From G023898405 sp964368985 (GTDB lineage Bacteria > Myxococcota > UBA727 > JABDBI01): a stretch of 8,777 nt of DNA. Positions within the stretch are counted from its first letter, which is position 1, and every line of letters begins with the position of its first letter. The position numbers and the translations under genes are program-made. The notes under the pieces were generated by a model. That model saw nothing but the letters and a program-made list of their open reading frames with translations. It did no database searches and was not told the origin of the DNA. Positions 1-5,192 of the stretch are shown here, piece by piece. Where the stretch lies: NCBI GenBank assembly GCA_964368985.1, contig CAYJDW010000098.1:1-8777 (forward strand), read 5' to 3'.

Positions 1-30
1 TTTAATTTCTTTGACGCATTATATTTCTCC

Positions 31-73
31 ACCCTCTCCCCGAGCCCTCTCCCGCAAGCGGGCGAGGGAGGGT
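31..73. repeat. REP-like GC-rich hairpin downstream of rsmJ
   Basis: The inner inverted repeat has arms 45-55 (CCCTCTCCCGC) and 58-68 (GCGGGCGAGGG), 10 of 11 paired with one T-C mismatch, around a 2-base loop. An outer pair, ACCCT 31-35 and AGGGT 69-73, extends it. It lies 31 bases past the rsmJ stop on the minus strand, and no T-tract follows on that strand. It is therefore better read as a dispersed REP-type palindrome, possibly protecting an mRNA 3' end, than as an intrinsic terminator. Very similar CCCTCTCCCGCAAGCGGG sequences recur in many proteobacterial genomes; copy number here cannot be seen from one window. Confidence 0.6.
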
Positions 74-103
74 ATCGCTAAATTTAGTTAGGGCGATTAG
101 GCT

Positions 104-880
104 TTAAGTATGCTTAATATAAACCGCAAAATAATGACTCGGCGTAGTGATTTTCATATCAGGTTGAACTTTAAGTGATGGGGCCCAGCTGGGCCTTTTC
201 ACAACGACGCGGGATTTCGCGCATTTTAGAGCGGCTTCTAATAATATCTCTTCATCTTCATCAACGCCGAGCAATAATTGCAGCATTCTTATATCTTTTT
301 TCACTGCAGCTGATTTAGGGCGTGGCGGAAACATGGGATCAAGGTAAATCACATCCGGTGCGTCGTGAGATGAACATGCTTGTAAAAAGGAAATAGCATC
401 CATTTTAATCAGTTTCATGGAAAAAGCTAAGTGGCCTTGAGCTCGCGCTAAGCCATCTTGCAATAATGCCGCAATGATAGGCGAGCGTTCTAGCAGAGTG
501 ACTTGTGCCCCGAGGCTTCCTAAAATAAAAGCATCTCGCCCAAGCCCTGCGGTAGCATCGATAACCCTCAGGGTTTTATCATGTTTAAGTCCCACTGCCT
601 TAGCAATGGCCTCATTATTACGGGTGCTGCGTAGTCGTCGATAATTCAGTGAGTCATCCAAGAAATCAACTAATAGCGGCGATGGAGGAGCTTTTCCTAA
701 TTGACGGAGTTCTAAACACGCAGGGGTTTTCACTAAGAGAAAATCAAAAGATTGATTTGCGGCTCCCAGTGCTCCTAAATCAACCAGAGGTAAATTTAAG
801 CGTTGAGCCAAATTAAGACCCTCTTCTAAAGGGAGGTCATCGATGGCCACGGCAATTTTTAGAGGTGATAGCTTTGCCAT
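104..880 (-). CDS. rsmJ: 16S rRNA (guanine-1516-N2)-methyltransferase RsmJ
   Basis: This SAM-dependent methyltransferase of the YhiQ/RsmJ family makes m2G1516 in helix 45 of 16S rRNA (30S subunit, cytoplasm). The protein has 258 residues against about 250 in E. coli. The N-terminal region (1-95) carries the family's LELR (56-59) and VDFLDD (71-76) segments. The Rossmann core starts with the SAM-binding loop VIDATAGLGRDAF (106-118) and LLER (129-132). The catalytic-face motif is YLDPMFPPRPKSA (179-191), followed by RVVVKRP (224-230). Start: the only early ATG, at 880. No clear Shine-Dalgarno precedes it, so translation may be weak or leader-dependent. It is a single-gene unit, divergent from the small gene at 1085. 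The family assignment is very secure. Confidence 0.96.
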   Translation of the reverse strand: MAKLSPLKIAVAIDDLPLEEGLNLAQRLNLPLVDLGALGAANQSFDFLLVKTPACLELRQLGKAPPSPLLVDFLDDSLNYRRLRSTRNNEAIAKAVGLKHDKTLRVIDATAGLGRDAFILGSLGAQVTLLERSPIIAALLQDGLARAQGHLAFSMKLIKMDAISFLQACSSHDAPDVIYLDPMFPPRPKSAAVKKDIRMLQLLLGVDEDEEILLEAALKCAKSRVVVKRPSWAPSLKVQPDMKITTPSHYFAVYIKHT

Positions 881-934
881 AATGAGTCTAAATAAAGGTT
901 CTTGGGAGAAATTTTCTAGTTTTTTCTAATGAAT

Positions 935-1009
935 CAAAAAGGTCCTTGGAGCTCTAACTATAACAATAATCGATTAAATCTAGAGCCCATGCGATGAGGA
1001 CCTCTTTTG
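935..1009. repeat. Imperfect inverted repeat in the rsmJ / small-gene divergent spacer
   Basis: Outer arms are 936-946 (AAAAAGGTCCT) and 997-1008 (AGGACCTCTTTT), with one bulge. Inner arms are 948-956 (GGAGCTCTA) and 981-988 (TAGAGCCC), also with one bulge. A 24-base AT-rich loop separates the inner arms, and eight bases (989-996) are unpaired on the right side only. Read on either strand, the stem ends in a short T-run (TTTTT towards rsmJ, CTTTT towards 1085), so it resembles a weak bidirectional terminator or a leader hairpin. On the minus strand it would sit in the rsmJ leader, 55 bases before the ATG. Function is not established. Confidence 0.45.
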
Positions 1010-1084
1010 TGCACATGCAAAGCTCATCCCAGTTGGTTATATATATAAAGAGAAGTCGTTTAGGCTTTTATAAGGAGACTTATT

Positions 1085-1267
1085 ATGCCTAACAAACAAC
1101 CACATAGAGAACCGGAAAACGTCGGTCGCAAGAGCCCGCAAACCGAGCGGCATAGTCATGATGAAGAGGGAAAGAATAAAGTTAAAAACCCTCAAAAAAA
1201 TCAAGACCAAGATAACGACCGGGACGAAAAAAGTAGACAGGGCTTCGGTAGCCCTTCTAGAAGGTAA
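1085..1267 (+). CDS. Small hydrophilic, probably disordered basic protein (60 aa)
   Basis: I do not recognise a named family. The 60-residue product has no Ala, Leu, Ile, Cys, Trp or Tyr, and its only bulky hydrophobics are Met1, Val13, Val33 and Phe54. It has 14 Lys/Arg against 11 Asp/Glu, plus 6 Asn, 6 Gln and many Pro and Ser, so it should be unfolded, soluble and mildly basic, like a hydrophilin. There is no signal peptide or membrane segment. That it is a real gene rests on an excellent Shine-Dalgarno (AAGGAG at 1072-1077, 7 bases before ATG), an AT-rich stretch with -10-like TATAAA around 1044-1049, and a hairpin just after the stop. A stress or desiccation role is possible by analogy only. 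The next gene (1395) encodes a similar but acidic protein. Confidence 0.7.
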   Translation: MPNKQPHREPENVGRKSPQTERHSHDEEGKNKVKNPQKNQDQDNDRDEKSRQGFGSPSRR

Positions 1268-1273
1268 TCAAAT

Positions 1274-1307
1274 GATAAAGGTTTAAGATTTATTTTAAAC
1301 CTTTATT
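1274..1307 (+). terminator. AT-rich hairpin after the 60-aa gene
   Basis: A perfect 12-bp stem pairs 1275-1286 (ATAAAGGTTTAA) with 1295-1306 (TTAAACCTTTAT) around an 8-base loop, starting 8 bases after the stop codon. The T-tract behind it is poor (TTAATCTT), so termination may be incomplete and allow read-through into the gene at 1395. Confidence 0.5.
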
Positions 1308-1316
1308 TAATCTTAA

Positions 1317-1345
1317 TTGAGATGTTTTAATGGTCAGAATAGAAA
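1317..1345 (+). promoter_or_regulatory. Possible sigma-70 promoter for the 64-aa acidic gene
   Basis: TTGAGA (1317-1322) and TAGAAA (1340-1345) are separated by 17 bp. The -35 matches consensus at 5 of 6 and the -10 at 4 of 6. Transcription would begin near 1352, giving a leader of about 43 bases. The AT-rich surroundings make a chance match likely. Confidence 0.3.
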
Positions 1346-1394
1346 AAATTTAATTGCGAATAAATAAATGTAATAAAGAGAGACGGAGAAAAAT

Positions 1395-1589
1395 ATGAGA
1401 ATAAGTAATAATCAAAATCCTGGAAGAGTTGAAAATGATCCAGATCAAAATCCTCGTAATCCCAGTCACGCGCCTCACCGTCCAACAGATCCTGACGATG
1501 ATGATGATGAATCCGACGATGATGATGATGAGGAAGAAAATCATCCCACTCGAAGGCATCCTGAAGAGCCATCAGAGCGTGATAGATAA
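1395..1589 (+). CDS. Small acidic, Asp-tract protein, probably disordered (64 aa)
   Basis: The family is not recognised. The product has 22 Asp/Glu, 8 Arg and no Lys, with no Leu, Phe, Trp, Tyr or Cys, and 10 prolines. Residues 1-33 are Asn/Pro/Arg-rich. Residues 34-48 form an unbroken acidic run except Ser40, made of two copies of a seven-residue unit (DDDDDES, DDDDDEE). The tail is Pro/Arg/Glu-rich. Estimated net charge is about -14, so no globular fold is expected. ACGGAG (1383-1388) lies 6 bases before the ATG, and a strong intrinsic terminator follows, which supports a real gene. It is in tandem with the 60-aa basic gene. Acid tracts of this kind bind cations or basic proteins or mimic nucleic acid; which applies here is unknown. 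The opposite-strand ORF over this repeat looks like a shadow. Confidence 0.65.
   Translation: MRISNNQNPGRVENDPDQNPRNPSHAPHRPTDPDDDDDESDDDDDEEENHPTRRHPEEPSERDR
1494..1531 (+). repeat. GAT-rich tandem duplication inside the acidic gene
   Basis: GACGATGATGATGATGA occurs at 1494-1510 and again at 1515-1531, a 17-bp exact repeat at a 21-bp period. It keeps frame and encodes the doubled Asp5-Glu unit. The internal GAT trinucleotide run makes it prone to slippage in steps of one residue, so tract length may vary between strains. Confidence 0.8.
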
Positions 1590-1629
1590 ATAAATTAGTA
1601 TACGGATTGCTATTGCTGTGGATTTGATC

Positions 1630-1660
1630 AATTACCCATACATTTGTGTGGGTAATTTTT
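1630..1660 (+). terminator. Intrinsic terminator of the acidic small gene
   Basis: An 11-bp stem (1631-1641, ATTACCCATAC, with 1646-1656, GTGTGGGTAAT; one G-T wobble) closes a 4-base loop and runs directly into five T residues (1656-1660). This is the clearest rho-independent terminator in the window. It ends one base before the ATG at 1662 that opens the polymerase-like frame. Confidence 0.85.
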
Positions 1661-1661
1661 A

Positions 1662-3431
1662 ATGCAATCTTTAATGAATAATTCTAAAAGTATTTTGCCA
1701 ACTAAATTTGTGCGTGTTTGTCCTCGACATCCACTCTATAGAGAGCGATTAAAACATGAACTTGAGTTGATCGATTACTTTGGTTTCGAGCAAGTATTTT
1801 TACAGGTTTTAGATATTTTGCGCTTGGCTGACGGCGTGCCCCATTTGGTTCGCGGCTCGGCGGGTTCCTCTTTAGTTTGTTATTTGCTCGGTATCACCAA
1901 CATCGATCCGGTGAAAGAAAATATTTCCGTCACGCGTTTTATGAACCGCTTTCGCACCGACATTCCTGATATCGACATCGATTTTCCCTATAATCGTCGT
2001 GATGAAATTATCGAAAAATTAAGAGGCCTTTATGGGGAGCGGGTAGCGCGTATTTCTAATCATGTGATGTATCGAGAATCCTCGGCTTTGCGAGAGGCGG
2101 TGAGAATCCATGGCCATCGGCGCTTTTTGCCGAAAAATTTTGATGTGTATCAACTTTTCCCAGGACAGGCAGAAAAAGTTATTAAAACCGCGGATAGCCT
2201 GGTTGGCAAGTTTCGTGGCTATAGCACTCACTGCGGTGGAGTGGTGATTTTTGATCAGCCAGTGCAAAAAGAACTTTTACTGAAACCTGGCCAAATCAAA
2301 ATGGACAAGCGTCAGGTGGAAGATCAAGGCTTGATCAAAATCGATTTATTGTGCAACCGCGGCTTCGCGCAGCTATGGGAAATCTCTCAACAACCGCTCG
2401 AAACTTATCCTGAATTTGATGAAAAAACCGCCGATTTATTTTGCCGCGGCGATGTTTTGGGTATCACTTTTTCAGAATCACCCACCATGATGCGGCTGGT
2501 AAAAGCCATTAAGCCGCGCAGCCGTCGAGATATTGCCATTTGTTTAGCCCTGGTGAGACCAGCGGCTGCTTCACGAGGGAAAAAATTATCGTTTCTAAAA
2601 AAATGGCAAAAATATCGCAAGAAAACTCAAATCGTTTATGACGATGATGCTACCGATTTGATTAAATATCTATTAAAAATCTCCCCAGACGAAGCGGATT
2701 TTTATAGAAGAGCTTTCGCCAAGGGTGATGAAGTCACTATCGCGAGATTCAAAAAACTCATTGAGCATTTACCGAGTGCCGATGAGCATCTGGAAAATTT
2801 GTCCATGATGCGTGAATATTCATTTTGCAAATCTCATGCGATTTCATATAGCTATTTGGTGTGGGCCTTGGCTTATTGGAAAGTGCGCGATCCAAAGAAG
2901 TTTTGGCATGCAGCCCTTATTCATTGTCATTCCATGTATGCCAAATGGGTGCATGTGAGCGAAGCTAAAAGAGCAGGTTTAAAGTTTCATACCGCAGGAC
3001 CTAATTGGGTGCGCTATGGTGATGCCCTTTATGATCCAAAACAAACACCATTTTTATTTAATAATGGCTTCGAAGAATATAAAAAATATGGCTATTGGAT
3101 GAGTGACCGCTTTGTTCCAGGCTGCACCGCTGTGCGCCTTGGCAGAAATATTCGCCTACGTGGCTTGGTTGCCACCTATCGTCGCTATCATTCAAAAGAG
3201 ACCAGACTCACTTTTGTGACGGTAGGCACACAAGCGGGCGAATACTGGGACCTGGTTTTTGATGGCAGCTTTAGTGTGCGAGATTTTGATATCGTCGATG
3301 TGGAAGGTGAAGTGAGAGAGTTTTTTAATAGTCAGTATGTAAAAGTTACTCAACTTATTAAAATGACGTCGTTAAAGCGGGATATGCGATCTATGGCAGA
3401 TTTTAAAACAGGGGTTTCATTGCGAGCCTAA
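1662..3431 (+). CDS. Compact PHP-less DnaE-like (C-family) DNA polymerase
   Basis: This is a homologue of the DNA polymerase III alpha catalytic core, 589 residues against roughly 1000-1160 for DnaE or DnaE2/ImuC. It starts where the PHP domain of a normal alpha subunit ends. Visible blocks: YRERLKHELELIDYFGF (26-42); nucleotide-site RGSAGSSLVCYLLGIT (64-79); palm PDIDIDF (102-108) with Asp105 and Asp107; YSTHCGGVVI (187-196); third Asp228 in LIKIDLL; TFSESPTMM (269-277); ALVRP (296-300); ADFYRRAFAKGD (345-356); FCKSHAISYSYLVWALAYW (388-406). An OB-like segment lies at about 495-565. The finger region before 326 is shortened, and the PHP domain, helix-hairpin-helix and tau-binding tail are missing. 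ATG 1662 is the first in-frame start after a stop at 1653, but it has no Shine-Dalgarno and abuts a terminator. No imuA/imuB genes lie nearby. It may be a specialised repair polymerase or a well-preserved remnant. Confidence 0.85.
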   Translation: MQSLMNNSKSILPTKFVRVCPRHPLYRERLKHELELIDYFGFEQVFLQVLDILRLADGVPHLVRGSAGSSLVCYLLGITNIDPVKENISVTRFMNRFRTDIPDIDIDFPYNRRDEIIEKLRGLYGERVARISNHVMYRESSALREAVRIHGHRRFLPKNFDVYQLFPGQAEKVIKTADSLVGKFRGYSTHCGGVVIFDQPVQKELLLKPGQIKMDKRQVEDQGLIKIDLLCNRGFAQLWEISQQPLETYPEFDEKTADLFCRGDVLGITFSESPTMMRLVKAIKPRSRRDIAICLALVRPAAASRGKKLSFLKKWQKYRKKTQIVYDDDATDLIKYLLKISPDEADFYRRAFAKGDEVTIARFKKLIEHLPSADEHLENLSMMREYSFCKSHAISYSYLVWALAYWKVRDPKKFWHAALIHCHSMYAKWVHVSEAKRAGLKFHTAGPNWVRYGDALYDPKQTPFLFNNGFEEYKKYGYWMSDRFVPGCTAVRLGRNIRLRGLVATYRRYHSKETRLTFVTVGTQAGEYWDLVFDGSFSVRDFDIVDVEGEVREFFNSQYVKVTQLIKMTSLKRDMRSMADFKTGVSLRA

Positions 3432-3468
3432 AACCAATCTCACAAGGATTGCCGCGCTAGGCTCGCAA
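3420..3468. repeat. Inverted repeat across the polymerase stop codon
   Basis: A perfect 11-bp pair, 3420-3430 (TTGCGAGCCTA) and 3458-3468 (TAGGCTCGCAA), encloses a small inner hairpin (CAATC 3435-3439, GATTG 3447-3451). The left arm includes most of the TAA stop of the polymerase-like gene, and the structure lies between convergent genes. No T-run follows on either strand, so a simple intrinsic terminator is unlikely. A bidirectional 3'-end stem-loop or REP-like repeat fits better. Confidence 0.6.
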
Positions 3469-3483
3469 AGAAGAAATCTTAAG

Positions 3484-3897
3484 CTATTCTTCCAACTCTG
3501 CAATCTTCGTCATCGTCGCCACTTCATATTCTTCGAAGTCTCCACCGAGCGAAAGATCGGTCGATGTCGAAGACAAGATCATATTCGATTCGACGTCAAA
3601 TCTTTGACCTTCAAGTTCATACCAAACCAGGTGCTTCTGAGTGCCTAGTTCCTCAATCGAGGCGCCCCAGAGTGCTTGACCGCATAATGATCCTTGAATC
3701 ATAAACAGAGCCTTTCCGCTCGGTGTAGTGAAGGGAGAGGGTACAAAAACCAGTTCATTGGCACCAAGGCAATCTTTATTGTCGCTCTTGGTTATGACGA
3801 ATTTCCATGTGCCCGCAAGATCAAAATTAAGATCATGCGCCGTCAAGCTTTGCGTGCCCATAACCAGACAAAACAACAGGAGGAATTTTTTCTGCAT
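3484..3897 (-). CDS. Small exported protein of unknown function (137 aa)
   Basis: The family is not recognised. Residues 1-20 form a classic Sec signal peptide: Lys3-Lys4, a hydrophobic core (FLLLFCLVMG, 5-14), then SLTA before His21 as a likely signal peptidase I site. Cys10 is inside the core and not in a lipobox, so a lipoprotein is unlikely. The mature part is about 117 residues with two cysteines (Cys43, Cys72) that could form a disulfide in the periplasm. GTWKFVITKS (29-38), close to the mature N-terminus, and alternating polar/hydrophobic segments suggest a small beta-rich fold. The C-terminus is acidic. AGAGG (3904-3908 on the minus strand) lies 6 bases before the ATG. The gene is monocistronic and convergent with the polymerase-like gene. 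Function unknown; export is inferred from the signal alone. Confidence 0.8.
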   Translation of the reverse strand: MQKKFLLLFCLVMGTQSLTAHDLNFDLAGTWKFVITKSDNKDCLGANELVFVPSPFTTPSGKALFMIQGSLCGQALWGASIEELGTQKHLVWYELEGQRFDVESNMILSSTSTDLSLGGDFEEYEVATMTKIAELEE

Positions 3898-3913
3898 AGC
3901 TAACCTCTAGAAA

Positions 3914-3926
3914 TGACAAAGTGTCA
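3914..3926. promoter_or_regulatory. Short palindrome upstream of the exported-protein gene
   Basis: TGACA (3914-3918) and TGTCA (3922-3926) form a perfect dyad with a 3-base centre, 17 bases before the start codon at 3897. Its position suits an operator or a leader hairpin. At this length it could be chance. Confidence 0.25.
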
Positions 3927-3978
3927 ATCTTTGCGGGTTAGTGAGGCGCGCATGCAAATGCGTTAAATTTATCCCCTA

Positions 3979-4154
3979 GCGCATATTATCCTCTTCATTC
4001 AGAGACTGTCGATAAATGCTTAACTTCCCTATTTATCATCGTCGTGCTTGACACGAGGATCCACGCAGCACCTCATAGACTGGATACTCGGGTCAGGCCC
4101 GAGTATGACAAATCAGCGTTTATCGACACTCTTCATGGAGAGGATAATATGCGC
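3979..4154. repeat. 176-bp nested fold-back (MITE-like) element
   Basis: This fills most of the roughly 300 bases without a gene between the exported-protein gene and the VOC gene. Outer arms 3979-3998 and 4135-4154 are inverted repeats matching at 19 of 20 positions (GCGCATATTATCCTCT core). The next arms, 4004-4022 and 4113-4131, match at 16 of 19 (TGTCGATAAA core). The centre has two further inversely related units, about 4035-4062 and 4082-4109, of the type ATCnTCGxGCTTGACxCGAGGATCC. The second forms a perfect 9-bp hairpin (ATACTCGGG 4084-4092, CCCGAGTAT 4098-4106). It encodes no transposase. The central unit resembles a dispersed palindrome frequent in alpha- and gammaproteobacterial genomes. 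A non-autonomous mobile element is the likeliest reading; no clear target duplication was found. Confidence 0.65.
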
Positions 4155-4203
4155 GTCATCCTTCGCGCTAAAGAACCAGGTGAGCAAAGCCTGGGCTTGC
4201 ACC

Positions 4204-4989
4204 TTAAGCCTTATATTGAAACACCGAAAATTGAGCGCCTTCAGCGTCTTGGCAGGCGGCAAAACGTCCCATGCCATGAACATCGTGGGGACCAAAATGG
4301 ACTCGGCCGCCATTTTTGGAGACATAGGCCATGGCCTTCTCAAGATCGGTCACGGTGAAATAGAGAGTCCAGCTTGGGGGCATCTTCATTTTCGCAGGAA
4401 TAGCCATCAGGCCACCAATATGAGTGCCATCGGCATGATTCAACGAATAATAAGTCTGGCCACCAAACTCGGACGCTTGATAGACCCAGTCAAAAAGTTT
4501 GGTATAAAAGTCGAGAGCCACTTTAGGCTCAGAAACCATCAGTTCATTCCAGCAACAGGTGCCTGCCACATTTTTTTGCACTGCTGCACCAGCGTGGTTT
4601 TTTTTCTCCCAAAGATGAATAACGGCGCCAGATGGGTCTTTAATAACCGCCATGCGACCAGCATCCATAACATCAAAGGTCGGTTTTAATACGATGGCTG
4701 AAAGCTCTTCGGCCTTTTTAAGGCTAGCCTCGCAATTTGCCACCCGAACATAAGAGCCCCAATGAGGAGGAACACCGTCGAAAGCTTCATGGGTCATGGC
4801 AAACATAGCACCCACCGGCATATTGTTCGCAAAGATAGAAATATAACTCCCCATGCCCTCAGGCATTTCTTCTTCCTGATAAGTCCAGCCCAAAAGGCCA
4901 GCATAAAATTTCCTTGCTACGTCGCTATTTTTGGCGGCAAGTTCAGACCAGCAAAATGAATGTATTGGCGGTTCTATAGTTTTTCTCAT
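4204..4989 (-). CDS. Two-domain VOC (glyoxalase/bleomycin-resistance fold) protein, CFP32-like
   Basis: This vicinal-oxygen-chelate protein of 261 residues has two tandem beta-alpha-beta-beta-beta modules. It closely resembles the mycobacterial CFP32/TB27.3 (Rv0577) type, which has the same length. Module 1 (about 8-130) shows FYAGLLGW (29-36) and AGRMAVIKDPSGAVIHLWE (110-128). Module 2 (about 143-259) shows CWNELMVSEPKVALDFY (146-162), LFDW (165-168) and GRFAACQDAEGAQFSVFQ (241-258). Family members bind metals or small electrophiles; the substrate here is unknown and the protein looks cytosolic. The ATG at 4989 is preferred over one at 5022: a purine-rich Shine-Dalgarno lies 8 bases ahead, homology begins after it, and the predicted transcript starts after 5022. 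It is divergent from comM. A weak hairpin (CCAGG/CCTGG) lies downstream. The family is firm, the function is not. Confidence 0.9.
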   Translation of the reverse strand: MRKTIEPPIHSFCWSELAAKNSDVARKFYAGLLGWTYQEEEMPEGMGSYISIFANNMPVGAMFAMTHEAFDGVPPHWGSYVRVANCEASLKKAEELSAIVLKPTFDVMDAGRMAVIKDPSGAVIHLWEKKNHAGAAVQKNVAGTCCWNELMVSEPKVALDFYTKLFDWVYQASEFGGQTYYSLNHADGTHIGGLMAIPAKMKMPPSWTLYFTVTDLEKAMAYVSKNGGRVHFGPHDVHGMGRFAACQDAEGAQFSVFQYKA

Positions 4990-4997
4990 GTGGCTTT

Positions 4998-5005
4998 CCC
5001 CCCTC
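4998..5005 (-). promoter_or_regulatory. Shine-Dalgarno deciding the VOC start
   Basis: On the minus strand GAGGGGGG is followed by 8 bases and then ATG at 4989. No comparable site precedes the upstream in-frame ATG at 5022. Confidence 0.7.
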
Positions 5006-5020
5006 AAAAAGATATGAAAC

Positions 5021-5048
5021 AAGATAGCAGATTGAGGCCAAAACTCAA
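5021..5048 (-). promoter_or_regulatory. Candidate sigma-70 promoter of the VOC gene
   Basis: On the minus strand TTGAGT (5048-5043) and TATCTT (5026-5021) are 16 bp apart. A start near 5014 gives a leader of about 25 bases before ATG 4989 and places ATG 5022 upstream of the transcript. Each hexamer matches consensus at 4 of 6. Confidence 0.4.
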
Positions 5049-5182
5049 ACAGATGGGGCTGAACGCCCTTATCTCAAAGCTTCAAATAGCTCTTTTTCCT
5101 CTTCGCTTTCAAGACATCCTCCGCCATTCGTCCGATTGACTGTGCCCAGACTTTTAAGCCTAGCTATAAGCACAACAAAATT

Positions 5183-5186
5183 GGAG
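5183..5186 (+). promoter_or_regulatory. Shine-Dalgarno deciding the comM start
   Basis: GGAG lies 6 bases before ATG 5193. The longer reading frame opens at a TTG (5136), whose first 19 residues have no counterpart in the family. Confidence 0.7.
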
Positions 5187-5192
5187 CTTTAT

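Noticed and set aside
1327..1572. Minus-strand 81-codon frame rich in His and Phe
   Set aside because: It is the reverse reading of the GAT tract and AT-rich flank. The plus-strand gene has a Shine-Dalgarno and a terminator.
1085..3431. Small genes plus DnaE-like polymerase as an ImuA-ImuB-DnaE2 mutasome cassette
   Set aside because: Neither small protein resembles ImuA (RecA-like) or ImuB (Y-family-like), and a strong terminator separates them from the polymerase.
3899..3927. TTGACA (3927-3922, minus) as the -35 box of the exported-protein gene
   Set aside because: At 17-bp spacing the -10 would be GTTAGC, only 2 of 6 to consensus, and the transcript would be leaderless despite a good AGAGG site. 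The hexamer is part of a short palindrome.
3991..4136. CTCTTCAT at 3991-3998 and 4129-4136 as a target-site duplication of the repeat element
   Set aside because: The outer inverted arms continue past both copies to 3979 and 4154, so these octamers lie inside the element, and the right copy overlaps two arms. It is a by-product of the palindrome.
4150..4195. CCAGG/CCTGG hairpin as the VOC terminator
   Set aside because: The stem is only 5 bp with a 9-base loop and a weak TTCTTT tail. It is not strong enough to list as a terminator.
4048..4689. Plus-strand frame of 213 codons opposite the VOC gene
   Set aside because: Its first part translates the fold-back repeat and the rest is antisense to a clear VOC protein. 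There is no Shine-Dalgarno and no protein-like pattern.
5067..5122. Minus-strand 17-codon mini-frame (MAEDVLKAKRKKSYLKL) upstream of comM
   Set aside because: It is too short, has no Shine-Dalgarno, and lies just upstream of the predicted VOC promoter on the same strand. Probably chance.
5136..5192. TTG-initiated 19-residue N-terminal extension of ComM
   Set aside because: No family counterpart exists, and a GGAG site lies correctly before ATG 5193.
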